A DNA stretch of 28,739 nt, taken from assembly GCA_003427395.1 (NCBI GenBank), contig BFEA01000241.1, forward strand, positions 510,348 to 539,086, read 5' to 3'. The position numbers and the translations under genes were made by a program. The stretch comes from Chara braunii (taxonomy: Eukaryota; Streptophyta; Charophyceae; Charales; Characeae). Below the pieces are notes generated by a model that was not told the origin of the DNA, made no database searches, and saw only the letters and a list, made by a program, of their open reading frames with translations. Below are positions 1 through 9,604 of this stretch, one piece after another (the stretch's first letter is position 1; each line of letters opens with the position of its first letter).

Positions 1-25
1 AAAAAAAAAAAAAAAAAAAAAAAAA
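1..25 (+). repeat. Poly-A run at the window start
   Basis: Twenty-five A residues directly precede the TTCAACGGG repeat. The window also ends in poly-A, so both edges may be places where an assembly stopped in homopolymer. It could equally be part of the adjoining element, because the second copy of that element has a T-rich tract just before its own array. Confidence 0.8.
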
Positions 26-328
26 CGACAGGATTCAACTCGAATTCAAGGGGATTCAACGGGATTCAACGGGATTCAACGGGTTTCAACGGGATTCAAC
101 GGGAATTTAACGGGAATCAACGGGATTCAACGGGATTAAATTTATTTTTTGCTCCACGCGCACTCCGCGACGTGTCCGAGGCCCGATGCGCCCACCTCGT
201 TGAACAGTATTCAACGGGGAGGGTCCGTTGTACTATTCAACAGGGATTCAACTAGGGCCCGAGGGCAATTCAAGGGGTACAACGGAATTGAAACTTTTCC
301 GTAGCACGTTGAATAGACACACAGGCTA
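26..328 (+). repeat. TTCAACGGG repeat element, right-end copy 1
   Basis: About ten degenerate copies of a 10-bp unit (GGGATTCAAC) at roughly 33-138 are followed by about 180 bp of unique sequence ending in GTTGAATAGACACA. The whole block aligns with 10848-11112: the same array, then the same core (CGAGGCCC, TTGAACA, TTAACGGGGAGGG, CCGTTGTAC) and the same end. The array resembles the subterminal motif repeats of DNA transposons, but no transposase is visible. The matching left end would lie outside the window. Similarity to copy 2 is seen directly; the transposon interpretation is inference. Confidence 0.75.
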
Positions 329-728
329 ATAATATTTTGTCCGTCCATACTTCCGCCTGTCGATATTTTTCGTCGTATGCGAGACCGTCAGTTCGAGCAG
401 CCTCGGATCGAACCTCCGTCGGGAGTTTGTCTGCTATACACAGGGGGCACACCTCCATTCCTTATTGCTCGTTCGGTATCGAAGGGATAGCAGTCTACCC
501 CATACAACCGAGCAATGCGTGTGCAAAAATAACAAAATTTGTCAGGGAGATTGGCGAAAAAGTCGGAATGAGCAAGGGGAGTGGAGTCGGTAGGGTTGGA
601 TGGAGAGGCGGAAGAAGACGGGGTTGCCATTGTTCAGAGGAAGAGAGAGAGAGAGAGAGAAGGAGAAGGAGACGGGGTTGAATGCACGTGTCCACTTAGC
701 CCTTCAGGAGGATCTCCACTTGCCCGTA
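329..728. other. Gene-free interval with a GA microsatellite
   Basis: I see no recognisable gene here. The interval lies where integrase and the 3' LTR of the neighbouring gypsy element should be, but no integrase zinc-binding or DDE-type motif is readable in any minus-strand frame. A (GA)n tract at 642-660 and purine-rich flanks produce short arginine/glutamate-rich frames that are compositional artefacts. The interval separates the RNase H end of the retroelement from the TTCAACGGG repeat, so the retroelement appears to have been cut off here. Confidence 0.6.
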
Positions 729-1409
729 CTAAGGTTCGTCCTTTGGCTCCGGATCTTGCCACGGAGTAACTTCTTCACTCCTGGGTGCCTTGTCAGGACG
801 ATGCAGTCGTGTCAGACCGTCCGTGTTGCCGTGTCTCTCGTGCTTATGATGGCGAATGTCAAAATCCATGCTCTGCAACATGGTGGCCCATCGCCTGATC
901 ATACTCGAGTAGTCCTTGAATTTCTTCAGTGCCAACAACGGTTCGTGGTCAGTCATCAGCATGAACTTCCGGCCATGTAAGTATGCTCGGAAGTGACTGA
1001 TTCCCCACAAGGCCGCGTAGCATTCCCCCGTGGGGGCAGAGTAGTTGCGCTTACAAGAAGGCACCAATTTGGATGCATATTCCACCACGTGTTCGAGACC
1101 GTTAGGTCCCACCTGGGCCAAGATCGCTGAGATCGCTTCGGCCTGCCAATCGATGATGAGAACAAAAGGTTTTTCCGGGTCTGGTCTTATAAGGACTGGG
1201 GCCGAAATCAAAGCCGCCTTTAGTTCTCGGAAAGCCTGATCACACTGCGGGGTCCAGATCAACGACTGATCTTTTTTCAGCAAGTTCGTGAGCGGTCCCG
1301 CGGTTGCGGCGAAACCCTTGATGAACCTTTAATAGTATGATGCCAAACCCAAGAAGGCGCGTTCTTGTGTCACCGATGTTGGCACCGGTGCGTCTTTCAC
1401 AGCTGCCAC
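729..1409 (-). pseudogene. pol: Gypsy RNase H and RT-connection region
   Basis: The connection reads FLGLASYY, an in-frame TAA at 1329-1331, then RFIKGFAATAGPLTNLL. A 184-codon open frame (1283-729) follows with WTPQCDQAFRELKAALISAP and the Ty3 RNase H catalytic set: Asp in FVLIIDWQAEAIS, Glu in TGECYAALWG, Asp in FMLMTDHEPLLALKK and a final Asp in HGNTDGLTR. RNase H removes RNA from the cDNA hybrid during reverse transcription. This is the least decayed module of the element. No integrase follows, although in Ty3/gypsy it should come next. Confidence 0.9.
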
Positions 1410-2210
1410 CTTCTCAGGCTCCGGCTGCAATCCTTGGTCCGTCACCACGTGGTCGAGGAAGAAGATCTGTGAGGAAAAACTGACACTTCTCAAGAGCCAC
1501 ATTGAATCCAGCATCCCTCAGTGCGTGCAAGGTCCACTCGATATGTTGCACATGCCCTGAGTAGGAGCTCGAATACACCAGGATATCCTCTATATATACT
1601 ATCACACAATAATTGATTATGCTCTGCGTCGCACGAAGTTATGGAAAGCCACGTTCATCGCGCTCTGAAACGTGGCTGGGGCATTGCAAATTCCCATCGG
1701 ACATCGGATACATTGCCAAGTTCCTTCGAAAAGAACGAACGTTGTTTTTGGGTGGTCCTCCTTTCAAACGAGAAGATAGTGAAATCCATGACGAACATCG
1801 AACTTACTGAAAAATCGAGCACTCCCAATAGCATCCAATAACTCGTGAATCCGGGGGAGGGGATACACATCCTTAATCGTGATATCATTCATCTTTCGAT
1901 AATCGATGCATATACGAATCCCTCCTGCCTTTTTCGGCACAATCACCACTGGGAACAACCATGGACCGATGGCGGGTTCAATCCATCCATTAGCTTCAAA
2001 CTCCTTAATCCTCTGAAACTCGGTCAATCTTTGGGCCGACGAATAGCGATAAGGAGTGCTGCTAATCGATGGATGTTCCCCCGTGAGGATCGCATGTTCA
2101 ATCACGTTAGACAATCCAATATCATTATCATGCATACTCAATACCTCTACATACCCATGCACGACATCAATCAAAGATTTTCGAATCTCTCGAGGGATGT
2201 GACTGGGCAT
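1410..2210 (-). pseudogene. pol: Gypsy reverse transcriptase (stops, frameshifts, YIED active site)
   Basis: RT motifs appear in order. NGWIEPAIGPW and PVVIVPKKAGGIRICIDYRK match the fingers. DVYPLPRIHELLDAIGSARF and FSKFDVRHGFH carry the first catalytic Asp. After an in-frame TGA at 1764-1766 the same frame gives PMGICNAPATFQSAMN. A further stop and a frameshift near 1610 precede VYIEDILVYS at 1585-1596. Ty3/gypsy enzymes normally have YVDD or YLDD there, so the first catalytic Asp of that pair is Glu here. Another frameshift near 1465 leads to FFLDHVVTDQGLQPEPEKV, the thumb region. The enzyme is certainly dead. Confidence 0.9.
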
Positions 2211-2528
2211 GGTAATCGTAGAACGGTCAAAGATATCAAGTTGTGAGTCGATCCAATCCGTCTTTCAAGAACGTCTGTCGTGCACACTGGAGAACATGGA
2301 ACTCTTGGTTCGAACCGAGAAGATAGTAGCGATCATCTGAGACTCAGTCGGGCTAACCATTTCGGTTTCCTTAATTTCGGCATCGGTTTCAGAGGCAGTG
2401 GCGCTTTCCGCTCCTTCTAGTCCTGTTAACTCAGCCATTTCTTGCATCAGATCAGGAACATCACTGATGGGGGCTTCGTCTTCTTGCCTAATTAAGGCGA
2501 TCATTGCGCCTTGCAGTGTCGTACCACC
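2211..2528 (-). pseudogene. Gypsy pol linker, second part (pre-RT)
   Basis: Minus-strand coding resumes beyond the insertion with an acidic segment (GAMIALIRQEDEAPISDVPD, then a Glu/Thr/Ser-rich run) that stays open to a stop at 2265. The stretch from 2264 to 2211 reaches the RT frame after a change of frame. The acidic composition suits a flexible linker ahead of RT. No catalytic motif is visible. Confidence 0.45.
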
Positions 2529-2980
2529 GGTCACCGTTCACGGGGTCTGTGGACGGAGACCGGTCATGGAGTTTACCCCGTTCACCACAGGGGAGTTCAT
2601 GGAGTTCACAGAGAGCGGTGTTTTTTTTTGTTTTTTTTTTGGCTGAGGGGGTATGTTTTTTTTTATAGGAGGGTGGGGGACATCGAAGGGTGACTCCCTA
2701 TAATTTTTTCAAAAAATAAATTTCACGAATAATATTTTTTTAATTGAAAATGAGAAAATAAAAAATCAACCAGCCAAAATAAGCATTTTCGTTTGCTATT
2801 TTGTAGGCAATTTCAATTTTTTTCTATTTTTTCAATGTCATCACGCTATGGGGCTTGAGGCGAATGTATCTTGGGGAGCCAAAAAAAAAAAAAAAAAAAA
2901 AAAAACACCACTCTTTACTGGACGGCCCATTCACCGTGAATGGCCGTTCACAAAAAAACACCAAATGAATGGCGGGTCAC
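2529..2980. mobile_element. Non-coding insertion in the gypsy linker (TTCACGGGG type)
   Basis: A ~446-bp block is bounded by an exact 6-bp direct repeat, GGTCAC (2529-2534 and 2975-2980). The similarity extends imperfectly outwards to about 19 bp (2529-2547 against 2975-2992). Removing the block plus one repeat copy rejoins the retroelement's minus-strand frame without a shift, which supports a genuine later insertion. Inside are several GTTCAC/ATTCAC motifs near both ends, a palindrome with a one-base spacer (CCATTCAC-C-GTGAATGG, 2927-2943), T-runs, an AT-rich middle and A25 at 2881-2905. It has no coding capacity. The nature of the element is inferred. Confidence 0.6.
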
Positions 2981-3598
2981 ATTCACGGGTCCGGCACTGG
3001 CGCCTTGTGTAAGCAACAATCTGGGTTGAGAGATGAAGAGATCCAAGTACTGATCCATCTGTTGATGCCGGTCTCGGAGTGAAAACACACCTTTGTACAA
3101 AGTGCGAGGGGGTTCCAAGAAGTCAGCCATATCCGAAATTTACAGAATCAGTTCCCCAAGAAATGACGTGGTCGGAATCTGCGTTCCCGTTGATGTGGGA
3201 GGAGATGTCGGTAGAGTAGGGCTAGGTTCGCTTCTACCTAAGCCGAGATGAAATGTTCGGGCGGTCGCAGGGATCATACGAAATTCTTCTTTAGTTACGT
3301 GATCGAACATGTCAACTAATTGCTCTCTTTCTTTCTCGGTAGGCATGTCTTCCTTACATTTTTGCTCGTCGTATTCGTCGTCATCGAAAAGATCATGATC
3401 CTCCTCATTGTTTGAGGGAGAATCTTCTTGGTTCGGAACCTAGATCATTCTTATCCGAACAATACTGGAATTCTTCTGGGGTGATTGAACAGAAATGCGC
3501 AATGGAATCAAATGGGTTTTTCCTCCCGTGTGCGTGAGGACAAGCTGTTTGGAATCGAAATGAATTCGCGCCCCTACTGCCAATGTCCAAGGCAATTT
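2981..3598 (-). pseudogene. Gypsy protease-RT linker, first part
   Basis: After the protease, coding-like sequence continues on the minus strand. An acidic stretch near 3430-3350 (Asp/Glu-rich, with LFDDDEYDEQ) leads into EREQLVDMFDHVTKEEFRM and a Pro/Thr/Ser-rich segment. A stop near 3140 separates this from a further segment containing DQYLDLFISQPRLLLTQ. No known domain is recognised. It reads as the variable linker of a pol polyprotein. The reading frame runs into the insertion at 2980 and resumes in register on the far side at 2528. Confidence 0.5.
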
Positions 3599-4012
3599 TT
3601 ATAATACCGCATACGAATGTACATCAATGACCAGCGCGGCAACTAGCACATGCACTCGACCAACCTTGATAGCTACATTCTCAATGATCCCTAATATTAT
3701 AATGGCTTCCTCATCGACCGATACGTACTTGTCCTTCTTAGACAAGGAGAGAATCGAGTTAAGTCGGCCCGTTTTTCTCACAGAGTCTAAGGATATTGTG
3801 ACGGCCAATGTTCCGGTGTCGATAAGAGCATTGAATGGTCTTCCCCAGACTTCACAATCACACTCGGAACTTTTCCATAGAACCGATCGGGCCCACACAA
3901 AGTGTTTTTTTTTCACATAGGAGATCGTAGCGACCCGCGTAGTTTCAGGTGCGTCAAGCTTATTTTGTGGGGGAGAGGGAGCTTCCATCTCGTCCTCCTT
4001 CTTCTTCAGCAC
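3599..4012 (-). pseudogene. Gypsy retropepsin-like aspartic protease
   Basis: The protease would cleave the Gag-Pol polyprotein as a homodimer. The key sequence is FNALIDTGTLAVTIS, with the Asp-Thr-Gly active-site triad encoded at 3812-3820. It is followed by beta-strand-like segments (KYVSVDEEAIIILGIIE, KVGRVHVLVAALVIDV), as expected for retropepsins. The frame is open for 137 codons upstream of the stop at 3599, so this module is among the better preserved. The upstream stop near 4010 separates it from gag. The usual Ala after DTG is Thr here, which is tolerated in some families. Confidence 0.75.
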
Positions 4013-4036
4013 GCGTTGAACACGTTGATACGTGAA

Positions 4037-4935
4037 TCATTTTTTGTTCTTCCGACACTGCTGCAGAAGCTTATCGTTTGCTGCCTCCGATATGGTTAAT
4101 AAATGTCTTACTGGGAAAGAGACTCTGATATCCAATTGTTTGAGTGTTTGGAGGATATCGATCTCTCTCGTTCGGAATTGCGGACCAGGTTCAGATCCTC
4201 GCTCGACCCATTCGAGATCGTCTTTGCCAGGTTGGATTGCTCCGATCAATCCTGCCGACTGGAGATATTATGTAGGATCGACAACGTTGGCGGCTTCAAA
4301 GGATGATCCCGAAGTGGACGTGATGGGATCGACCAAAGATGGTTGCTCGGGAGAGAAAGAGGACTCGGAGGGCTCGCTATCCCTGGTCGCTTCCAGCAAT
4401 GCAGCCACCAGGCCTTGATTCAAGGCGACAGGTGCGGCTGCCGGCAAGGGTTGATTCCGTTTTGGCTGGGGGCAATCACGTGCAAAGTGTCTGGGCTGTT
4501 TACAGTTGTAACATTCAATCCTCCCTAGCGGATTACCCGCATGAGGGGGAGCAGGGAGCGCTTGACCAGATACAGGAGGGAAGTCTAGAGAGGGTATGAA
4601 GCAGGAACGAGACGGGGATGATTGAAGTTAGTTTTTAGTAATTTCGTCATGATCTGTTCCAATCGATCCATCTTAGAAGCTTGCATTTGGATCAGATTAT
4701 GCATCCACTCCGATTGTTTAGTAGTAGCGGTATGAATCATTTGAGCCACATGCGTGTTGTTGATAGGCACCTAGGCCGCCTCCCGGGGCGTTACTGCACT
4801 CATGGGTGTCGCCCTTGGAGGGATAGAAGACTTCGAAGGAGGAAGGGGATGATAGGGAGAAGGATCCAGAAAGGGTCTGTCTTGAAAATCCTAATCGGGG
4901 CGAGGGTAAAATCGCCCCACCGCTCTGAGCCCCGA
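4037..4935 (-). pseudogene. gag: Gypsy gag C-terminal part: helical segment, CCHC zinc knuckle, spacer
   Basis: A frame at 4770-4585 encodes a probable amphipathic or coiled-coil segment (QMIHTATTKQSEWMHNLIQM and what follows) between capsid and nucleocapsid. At 4472-4513 the minus strand encodes CYNCKQPRHFARDC, an exact C-X2-C-X4-H-X4-C zinc knuckle, the RNA-binding motif of nucleocapsid. A Pro/Ser-rich spacer follows in the same frame to a TAA near 4270. Beyond that stop the frame stays open to 4037 with an Asp/Glu/Arg-rich segment leading towards the protease. All zinc ligands are kept, but the polyprotein is broken on both sides. Confidence 0.75.
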
Positions 4936-5513
4936 TCATCGTTTAGCGGCCACATCTTGGATCGTGTCCGAAATGTCCTCATCTCCCTGACCAATATACT
5001 TTCGCGTATCCAACAGGTCTAGTTCAAGTGCTTTGGCTATAATAATAGGTAGCTGGTTCGTCTTCGGAGGAACTTTTTTTTGCAATTTCGCTTTCAATAC
5101 TGGGTTGCGGAGGTGGTCGATGAACAAATCTCGAGCGACATTTTTTTCCCGTCCCAACTTGTCTAACGCAGTCTGAAATCGATCCACAAAGTCGGGTAAC
5201 AGTTCCCCAAGGTTCCTGTGGTCGGGTTTTGAGTACGTACCACGCAGCATCTTCGTTGACTTCGTCAAACCTCGCTAGGAACGCCCTCTTAAACGTGTCC
5301 CAATCTACCCACCGATGTCTTCTAAACCAATCGTGAGCGGTGTTTCGTAGTAGCAAGGTGATGACGCGAGGAAGATCCTCAATGCCAATACCCTTGAGCT
5401 TGCAAGACTTCAAGCCATGCCTCGGGATGAGTATGGTTGGGATAGAATGGAAAGGTAGCGGGGATGCTCACCATCACCCGGGGAAGTGATGCATTAGCGT
5501 CGGCCATAGGCAT
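4936..5513 (-). pseudogene. gag: Gypsy gag, capsid region (frameshifted)
   Basis: Retrotransposon gag proteins assemble into cytoplasmic particles that package the element's RNA. The candidate start is ATG-CCT-ATG-GCC at 5513, giving a frame that begins MPMADANASLPRV. After about 35 codons the coding signal moves to a second frame (5413 downwards, with DTFKRAFLARFDEV). Near 5245 it moves to a third, which runs to a stop at 4936 and contains LGELLPDFVDRFQTALDKL and RDLFIDHLRNP. The W..FK..F...F and later F...L..L patterns are those of the retrotransposon gag family (PF03732 type). At least two frameshifts make it non-functional. Confidence 0.75.
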
Positions 5514-5637
5514 GTCTGGTTGGGCCTGGGCTTCGGCGGACCTCTGTCGAGTGACAAGAGGACTAAGGCGAATTGATCGTTGAACTGGTCTTCCCCTCGC
5601 CAGCTTGTCTTACTATCGTCAGAACCGACACGTGTCG

Positions 5638-5649
5638 ACTCCGATACCA
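5638..5649 (-). other. tRNA primer-binding-site-like motif of the gypsy element
   Basis: Read on the minus strand this is TGGTATCGGAGT, which matches 10 of 12 positions of the plant initiator-methionine primer site TGGTATCAGAGC. It lies about 125 bases upstream of the candidate gag ATG (5511-5513), where a primer site is expected. The 5' LTR should end just beyond it, near 5650. The mismatches fit a decayed element. Confidence 0.6.
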
Positions 5650-5869
5650 ACCTCACGCCCTGTGCTGTCTTTCGTTCGGTGTGTTAAGACTGCAGAAAGC
5701 GGGCCTTGAAAGATCAGCAAGATGGGGTGTGCCAAGGATTTTTGGAAAATTGAGTGTGGGGACACAGACAGAACTGAAATCCCCCGTGTTGGTCCGACGT
5801 AGTAAGAAAGGAGGCCCGTTACCCGGGGGGGTTAAGAGGAGAAAAAGGCACGCGAGGGACTTACAATTG
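5650..5869. other. Expected 5' LTR side of the gypsy element; no gene seen
   Basis: This stretch lies immediately beyond the primer-site-like motif and should contain the end of the 5' LTR. I cannot find a second LTR copy in the window to define it, because the 3' end of the element is missing. No coding signal is recognised. Confidence 0.4.
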
Positions 5870-6202
5870 CCATTTCGTCAAAATGGGCATCTTTTATTTT
5901 TTGAACGAATTGAAACCGAGTTTTTTGGCTGAAAACTCGTCAAAATTTGTTGTTCCTGAGGGTCCGACGTTTGCAAGACGCTGGACCCCCTGGCTGTACA
6001 TGGACCTAGCTTGAGACCAAGTACCTCCAGGCAGTCCTGCCTGGAGGTGTTTGGTCTCAAACTAGGTCCATGTACAGCCAGGGGGTCCAATGTTTGTAAA
6101 ACGCTGGACCCTCAGGAACAACAAATTTTGACGAGTTTTCGGCCAAAAAGCTCGGTTTCAATTTCGTTCAAAAAATAAAAAATGTCCATTTTGACGAAAT
6201 GG
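5870..6202. mobile_element. Foldback element, copy A
   Basis: Two arms of about 165 bases (5870-6034 and 6037-6202) are close inverted complements, with only two bases between them at the centre (ACCTCCAGGCAG-tc-CTGCCTGGAGGT). The ends are CCATTTCGTCAAAATGG and its complement. The inner arms hold GGTCC...AAGACGCTGGACC motifs. There is no coding capacity. Both the termini and the inner motif recur in the element at 20121-20472, so this is a dispersed family. I could not find a convincing target-site duplication. Such perfect hairpins are typical of foldback or MITE elements and often give small RNAs; the latter is inference. Confidence 0.85.
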
Positions 6203-8664
6203 TCGTTTTACGGCGCGGGGAAATTCAATCCAAAAAGTATCGTTGAACTTCCCATCGGGCCGTTGCTCTTCGTTTCACGTGAAAGGGAGCGGGTACGTAC
6301 TTGGTATCCCGTTTCCGGATTAAGTCCCGACGTCGCTCATTACATAACTCAGAATCCGACGTGGAAGGTCTCAGTCGCGTGGCTCTTTCCTTATGTTCAT
6401 CCTCACTCCGTACTCGTTAGTGAAAGCCCTTTGATTGGCAACGCTCGAGGCGATGACAATCGTTGCACAGAGTGTTAGGCCAATGGGGTGCCACTGCAGA
6501 CCACAAGATGACGATCAATTCGTTGAATGGCAACGGCAGCGAGTAAGGCGGAAAATGCGTATCGAAAATGACAAAACCAGCACCGACAAACCCCGAGCAC
6601 CGAGTTTCAGGACGGAAATAGTATCGCCCGCCGATCTTGGCGACGGCTTACCGTACGTCCCACTCGCATACACGTGTCCTTTTCTCGTTGTATGGAAAGG
6701 GGCGCGGCAGGGATACGGGAGGCTGGCGCCCAGTCAGGTTGAGGCCGTCAGTCCATATGGCAATCCAATCAGACACAAAGGTTCCGATAACCTCACTAAT
6801 CGGAAATACCCTGTCTGTCGAAAGGTCGATAACGTGTTACATGATAACCCTTTTTAAATACCATCCACATCATTTAGACGAATCGAAATCAAAGATGATT
6901 TAGAGAGAGGAAATGTTTACCACGATCTCGCCAAAGGCACTCATAAGGAAACAGGAGGGACATAACTCGTACTTGGCGAGACGCGGCAATCGGTCCACGA
7001 GTGCAGGTTGCGCGCGCAGCGTCTTTGTCTTCCTAAGAAGATAGACCGCCTCTCGGGTTTTTCACTTTTAATCGAGGGTAAGCTGCAAATGTCGTGCAGC
7101 ATGGTGCGCAGTGTATTACGGGTTAAAGATCCCTGGGTATTCTCCCGTCATCACATCCCCGACAGATCTAAACACTCTTGCATTCTCGAACCAAATCCAG
7201 ACAACACTTTCACGGTTAACGACTCGACCATATCCATGCATTCCATTTGTAGCAATCCTTCGTCCTAATCAAACACCAATCCATCAAATAATGGTTTTAA
7301 CATCCGAGTACTTCCACCTATACTCGCGGTCACCTACCACGGAAGGTGCGAAAATGGCAGTCATGCATCATTCAGTTCTCCGTGTGTTTTGTACCCCTGC
7401 CCCGTCATTCCAGGGTTAATCAAGCGCAAATAAATCAGACAATCATTTCATTTCTCGGAAGATCAACAGACACACGTAGTCATTCATGCCATAAAGTAGG
7501 TGGGTAAAAGAGATGCAAACCAAGATAGAGAAAGATTACACAAAGAAATCCGAAGAGGAAAAGAATGTCCGGCTTAACTGCCGTCGAACTTCACTCACAC
7601 CAAAAAATAGATTCAAACCAAGAAAGCGCATCCGCCGTGAAGTTCCACTCTGGCCCCGGATTATTCATCTACCCAACTCTGATCAGTATCCTTATATCTG
7701 CACCGACGATCCCAATCGTCGCATGCCACCTTCCACCGTTGCGATCGTCACCCCGCCGACTTAGTTTCTGCACGGCCTTGCCCTGATCCCACAGTCTGTC
7801 GTGGCGATCAGGCGCGCAGCCAGCCAGTCTATAGTTAGTCCGTCAGGACTTTTCGACTCGCACAACGCACACAGCATCTAGCCACTGCTTCCCGGAAGTT
7901 GGCTGACGAGTTGAGAGAGAGATTTGTGGACGCGCTTGCAGAATTTATAATTGCTGGAAGGGAGATAGATGTGGGGAAGAATGAAGAATGAGGTGGAGAA
8001 GGGCGGGGGAGGACTTGAGGGTAATCGCCCATCGAAAACCATGTTGATCCTTCTTAGTACGGTCTTAGCCAATCAGAATCGTCGCGTAGTAGGAATTTTC
8101 TCTTACACGACGCTTCTCTTTGGCTAGACGGGGTGAAGAGAGGATCGACCGGGTTTCGAGCGTAGGACTTAGAGCAGGAAGAAGAAGGGTGCGAAGGATA
8201 GCGCGAAACGGGTCCAAGATTCAGATGATCAAGAAAGAGAAAAGGCGCGCGAGACGAAAGAGAGAGAAAACAGATACAGGGAGAGAGGGAGAAAGAGCAT
8301 GGGCGTGCAAAAGAGGGCGTCGAGAGGAGCACGAGGAGGAGGGATCTCGCATGCATGGCGCCGAATACACAAAGCGAAAAAAAGGCACCAAAGTAGTTGC
8401 AACTATGTTAATTCAAAAATTGAAATCACCATATCTGCGCGCAAAGTAGGCGCGGGAAAAAAAAGTCCTACGTCTATCTATATTCCCACAAAATTCTCAG
8501 AGTTTTCCACGACGTGGCCGAAAATATTCATGCATAAAAAGGACACGCCGGGTTCCGTTCATTCCGGAATTCCTAACCGTCGAGCCAAATTCTGAGCCCG
8601 CTCGCTAAGGCGCGCATAATTCCCGTGCATTTTCCAAATTACAAAAACGGGATTTCAAGAATCA
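6203..8664. other. 2.4-kb interval without a recognisable gene
   Basis: Short frames exist on both strands, the longest about 140 codons on the plus strand at 6435-6857. None shows a known motif, signal peptide or repeat structure. Sequence at 8130-8360 is purine-rich and gives Arg/Lys/Glu-rich low-complexity translations. Part of the interval may be the 5' LTR of the gypsy element, but I see no LTR ends I can defend. No RNA gene was recognised. Confidence 0.5.
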
Positions 8665-9459
8665 ATGGAATTGGCAAAAATGCGGACCTCAGCAAGACGC
8701 CTTTCATCGAAAAAACAGAGGCGGGGGGGGGTTGTTGGGCCGAATAAGACACATCTTGATTCAAAAAGAAAAGAGAAGGGAGAGGTCCGGAGGATGGTGG
8801 AGGTTCGGAGGCTGGTACATCACACGTTAGAAGAGATTATTAGGTTCATGACCCAGGAAGCTTGGAAGTTGATGCGAAGAGACTACATAAGTGAAATCGA
8901 GCCTCAGTCTAAGGACTCCATCTTGCACTCCTACTGAAAACTGTGGCAAGACCCCGACAAATTGTTAAGTGAAGTGATCGCAGATCTGGGCATCCAATGG
9001 AAACATGGGAGACACACAGAACGAGTTTGGCAGAGGCGGTCCTGGGATGATATCTGAGTGCAGCACCTTCAGCCCAATTTCATACTTATCACGGATCCAC
9101 AGAGTGACGGTCAATCCCCTCCATTATCCTCACAAGCTCCCCCCCCCTGCCCCCTTCCTGCCACCAGGAGCGCTAGATCCACACCAATTAACACCAAGTT
9201 ATGCCTCCATACTCTGCCTTCCCCCAAACATCCTATCTCCACCACCCCTGCCCTAATCACCCCTCATCCCCTCATACCATCAAGCCTACATCCCCGCCCC
9301 CAACTTGTGGTATCTCCGAACGCAGACCAGTCGCAGACAAAAGGAGCAGACGATCTGGACTCTGAAGGTAATAATAAAAGGACACTGAAGGAGACAAGGA
9401 CACAACAACAACAACCAGTAATGACAAATCAAGCCCTGAATGGAGAAATGGCTCTCTGA
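8665..9459 (+). pseudogene. Probable LINE ORF1-like or gag-like remnant
   Basis: One plus-strand frame stays coding-like for 265 codons, broken only by TGA at 8935-8937 and another TGA near 9055. It begins with a Lys/Arg-rich segment, then probable helices (RRLVHHTLEEIIRFMTQEAW, SKDSILHSY, KLWQDPDKLLSEVIADLG, RVWQRRSWDDI). A Pro/Ser-rich region (SPPLSSQAPPPCPLPATRS) and a hydrophilic Gln-rich tail follow. Helical part plus Pro-rich part resembles the layout of the minus-strand LINE remnant at 20.5-21.2 kb. Both stops follow Tyr or Ile in Trp-rich contexts and could be decayed TGG codons. No named domain is recognised; a retroelement nucleic-acid-binding protein is an inference. Confidence 0.4.
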
Positions 9460-9604
9460 CAGAATGGGCGGCAACAATCTGCAGGAGTTGTTAACCATGG
9501 CGAATGAGAATGAGAACAACACTCGTACTAAAGGTGGCCTACCCCTCTTCAAGAATCATCACCCCCATGCTAACCTGATTATTTTGGTCAGTGCAGTTTC
9601 CTGA
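9440..9604 (+). pseudogene. Short frame continuing the 8.7-9.5 kb remnant
   Basis: A 54-codon frame starts MEKWLSDRMGGNNLQELL, overlaps the end of the previous frame in another register and runs to a TGA at 9602-9604. Its hydrophilic Asn/Glu-rich composition continues that of the upstream tail, so a one-base frameshift near 9445 is plausible. No homologue is recognised and it may be chance. Confidence 0.25.

Larger units (their letters stand above)
729..5649 (-). mobile_element. Decayed Ty3/gypsy LTR retrotransposon remnant
   Basis: On the minus strand the order is primer-site-like motif, gag, zinc knuckle, aspartic protease, reverse transcriptase and RNase H, which is the Ty3/gypsy (Metaviridae) order. 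Every module has at least one stop or frameshift. A non-coding insertion at 2529-2980 interrupts the linker before RT. Integrase, polypurine tract and 3' LTR are absent, since the coding signal stops at 729. The 5' LTR should lie to the right of 5650 but I cannot define it. The element is an old, non-autonomous fossil. Family assignment is secure from domain order and motifs; lineage within Ty3/gypsy is not determined. Confidence 0.9.

Noticed and set aside
8120-8449. Basic Arg/Lys/Glu-rich protein
   Set aside because: The sequence is purine-rich and any frame gives the same composition; no motif and no support from neighbours.
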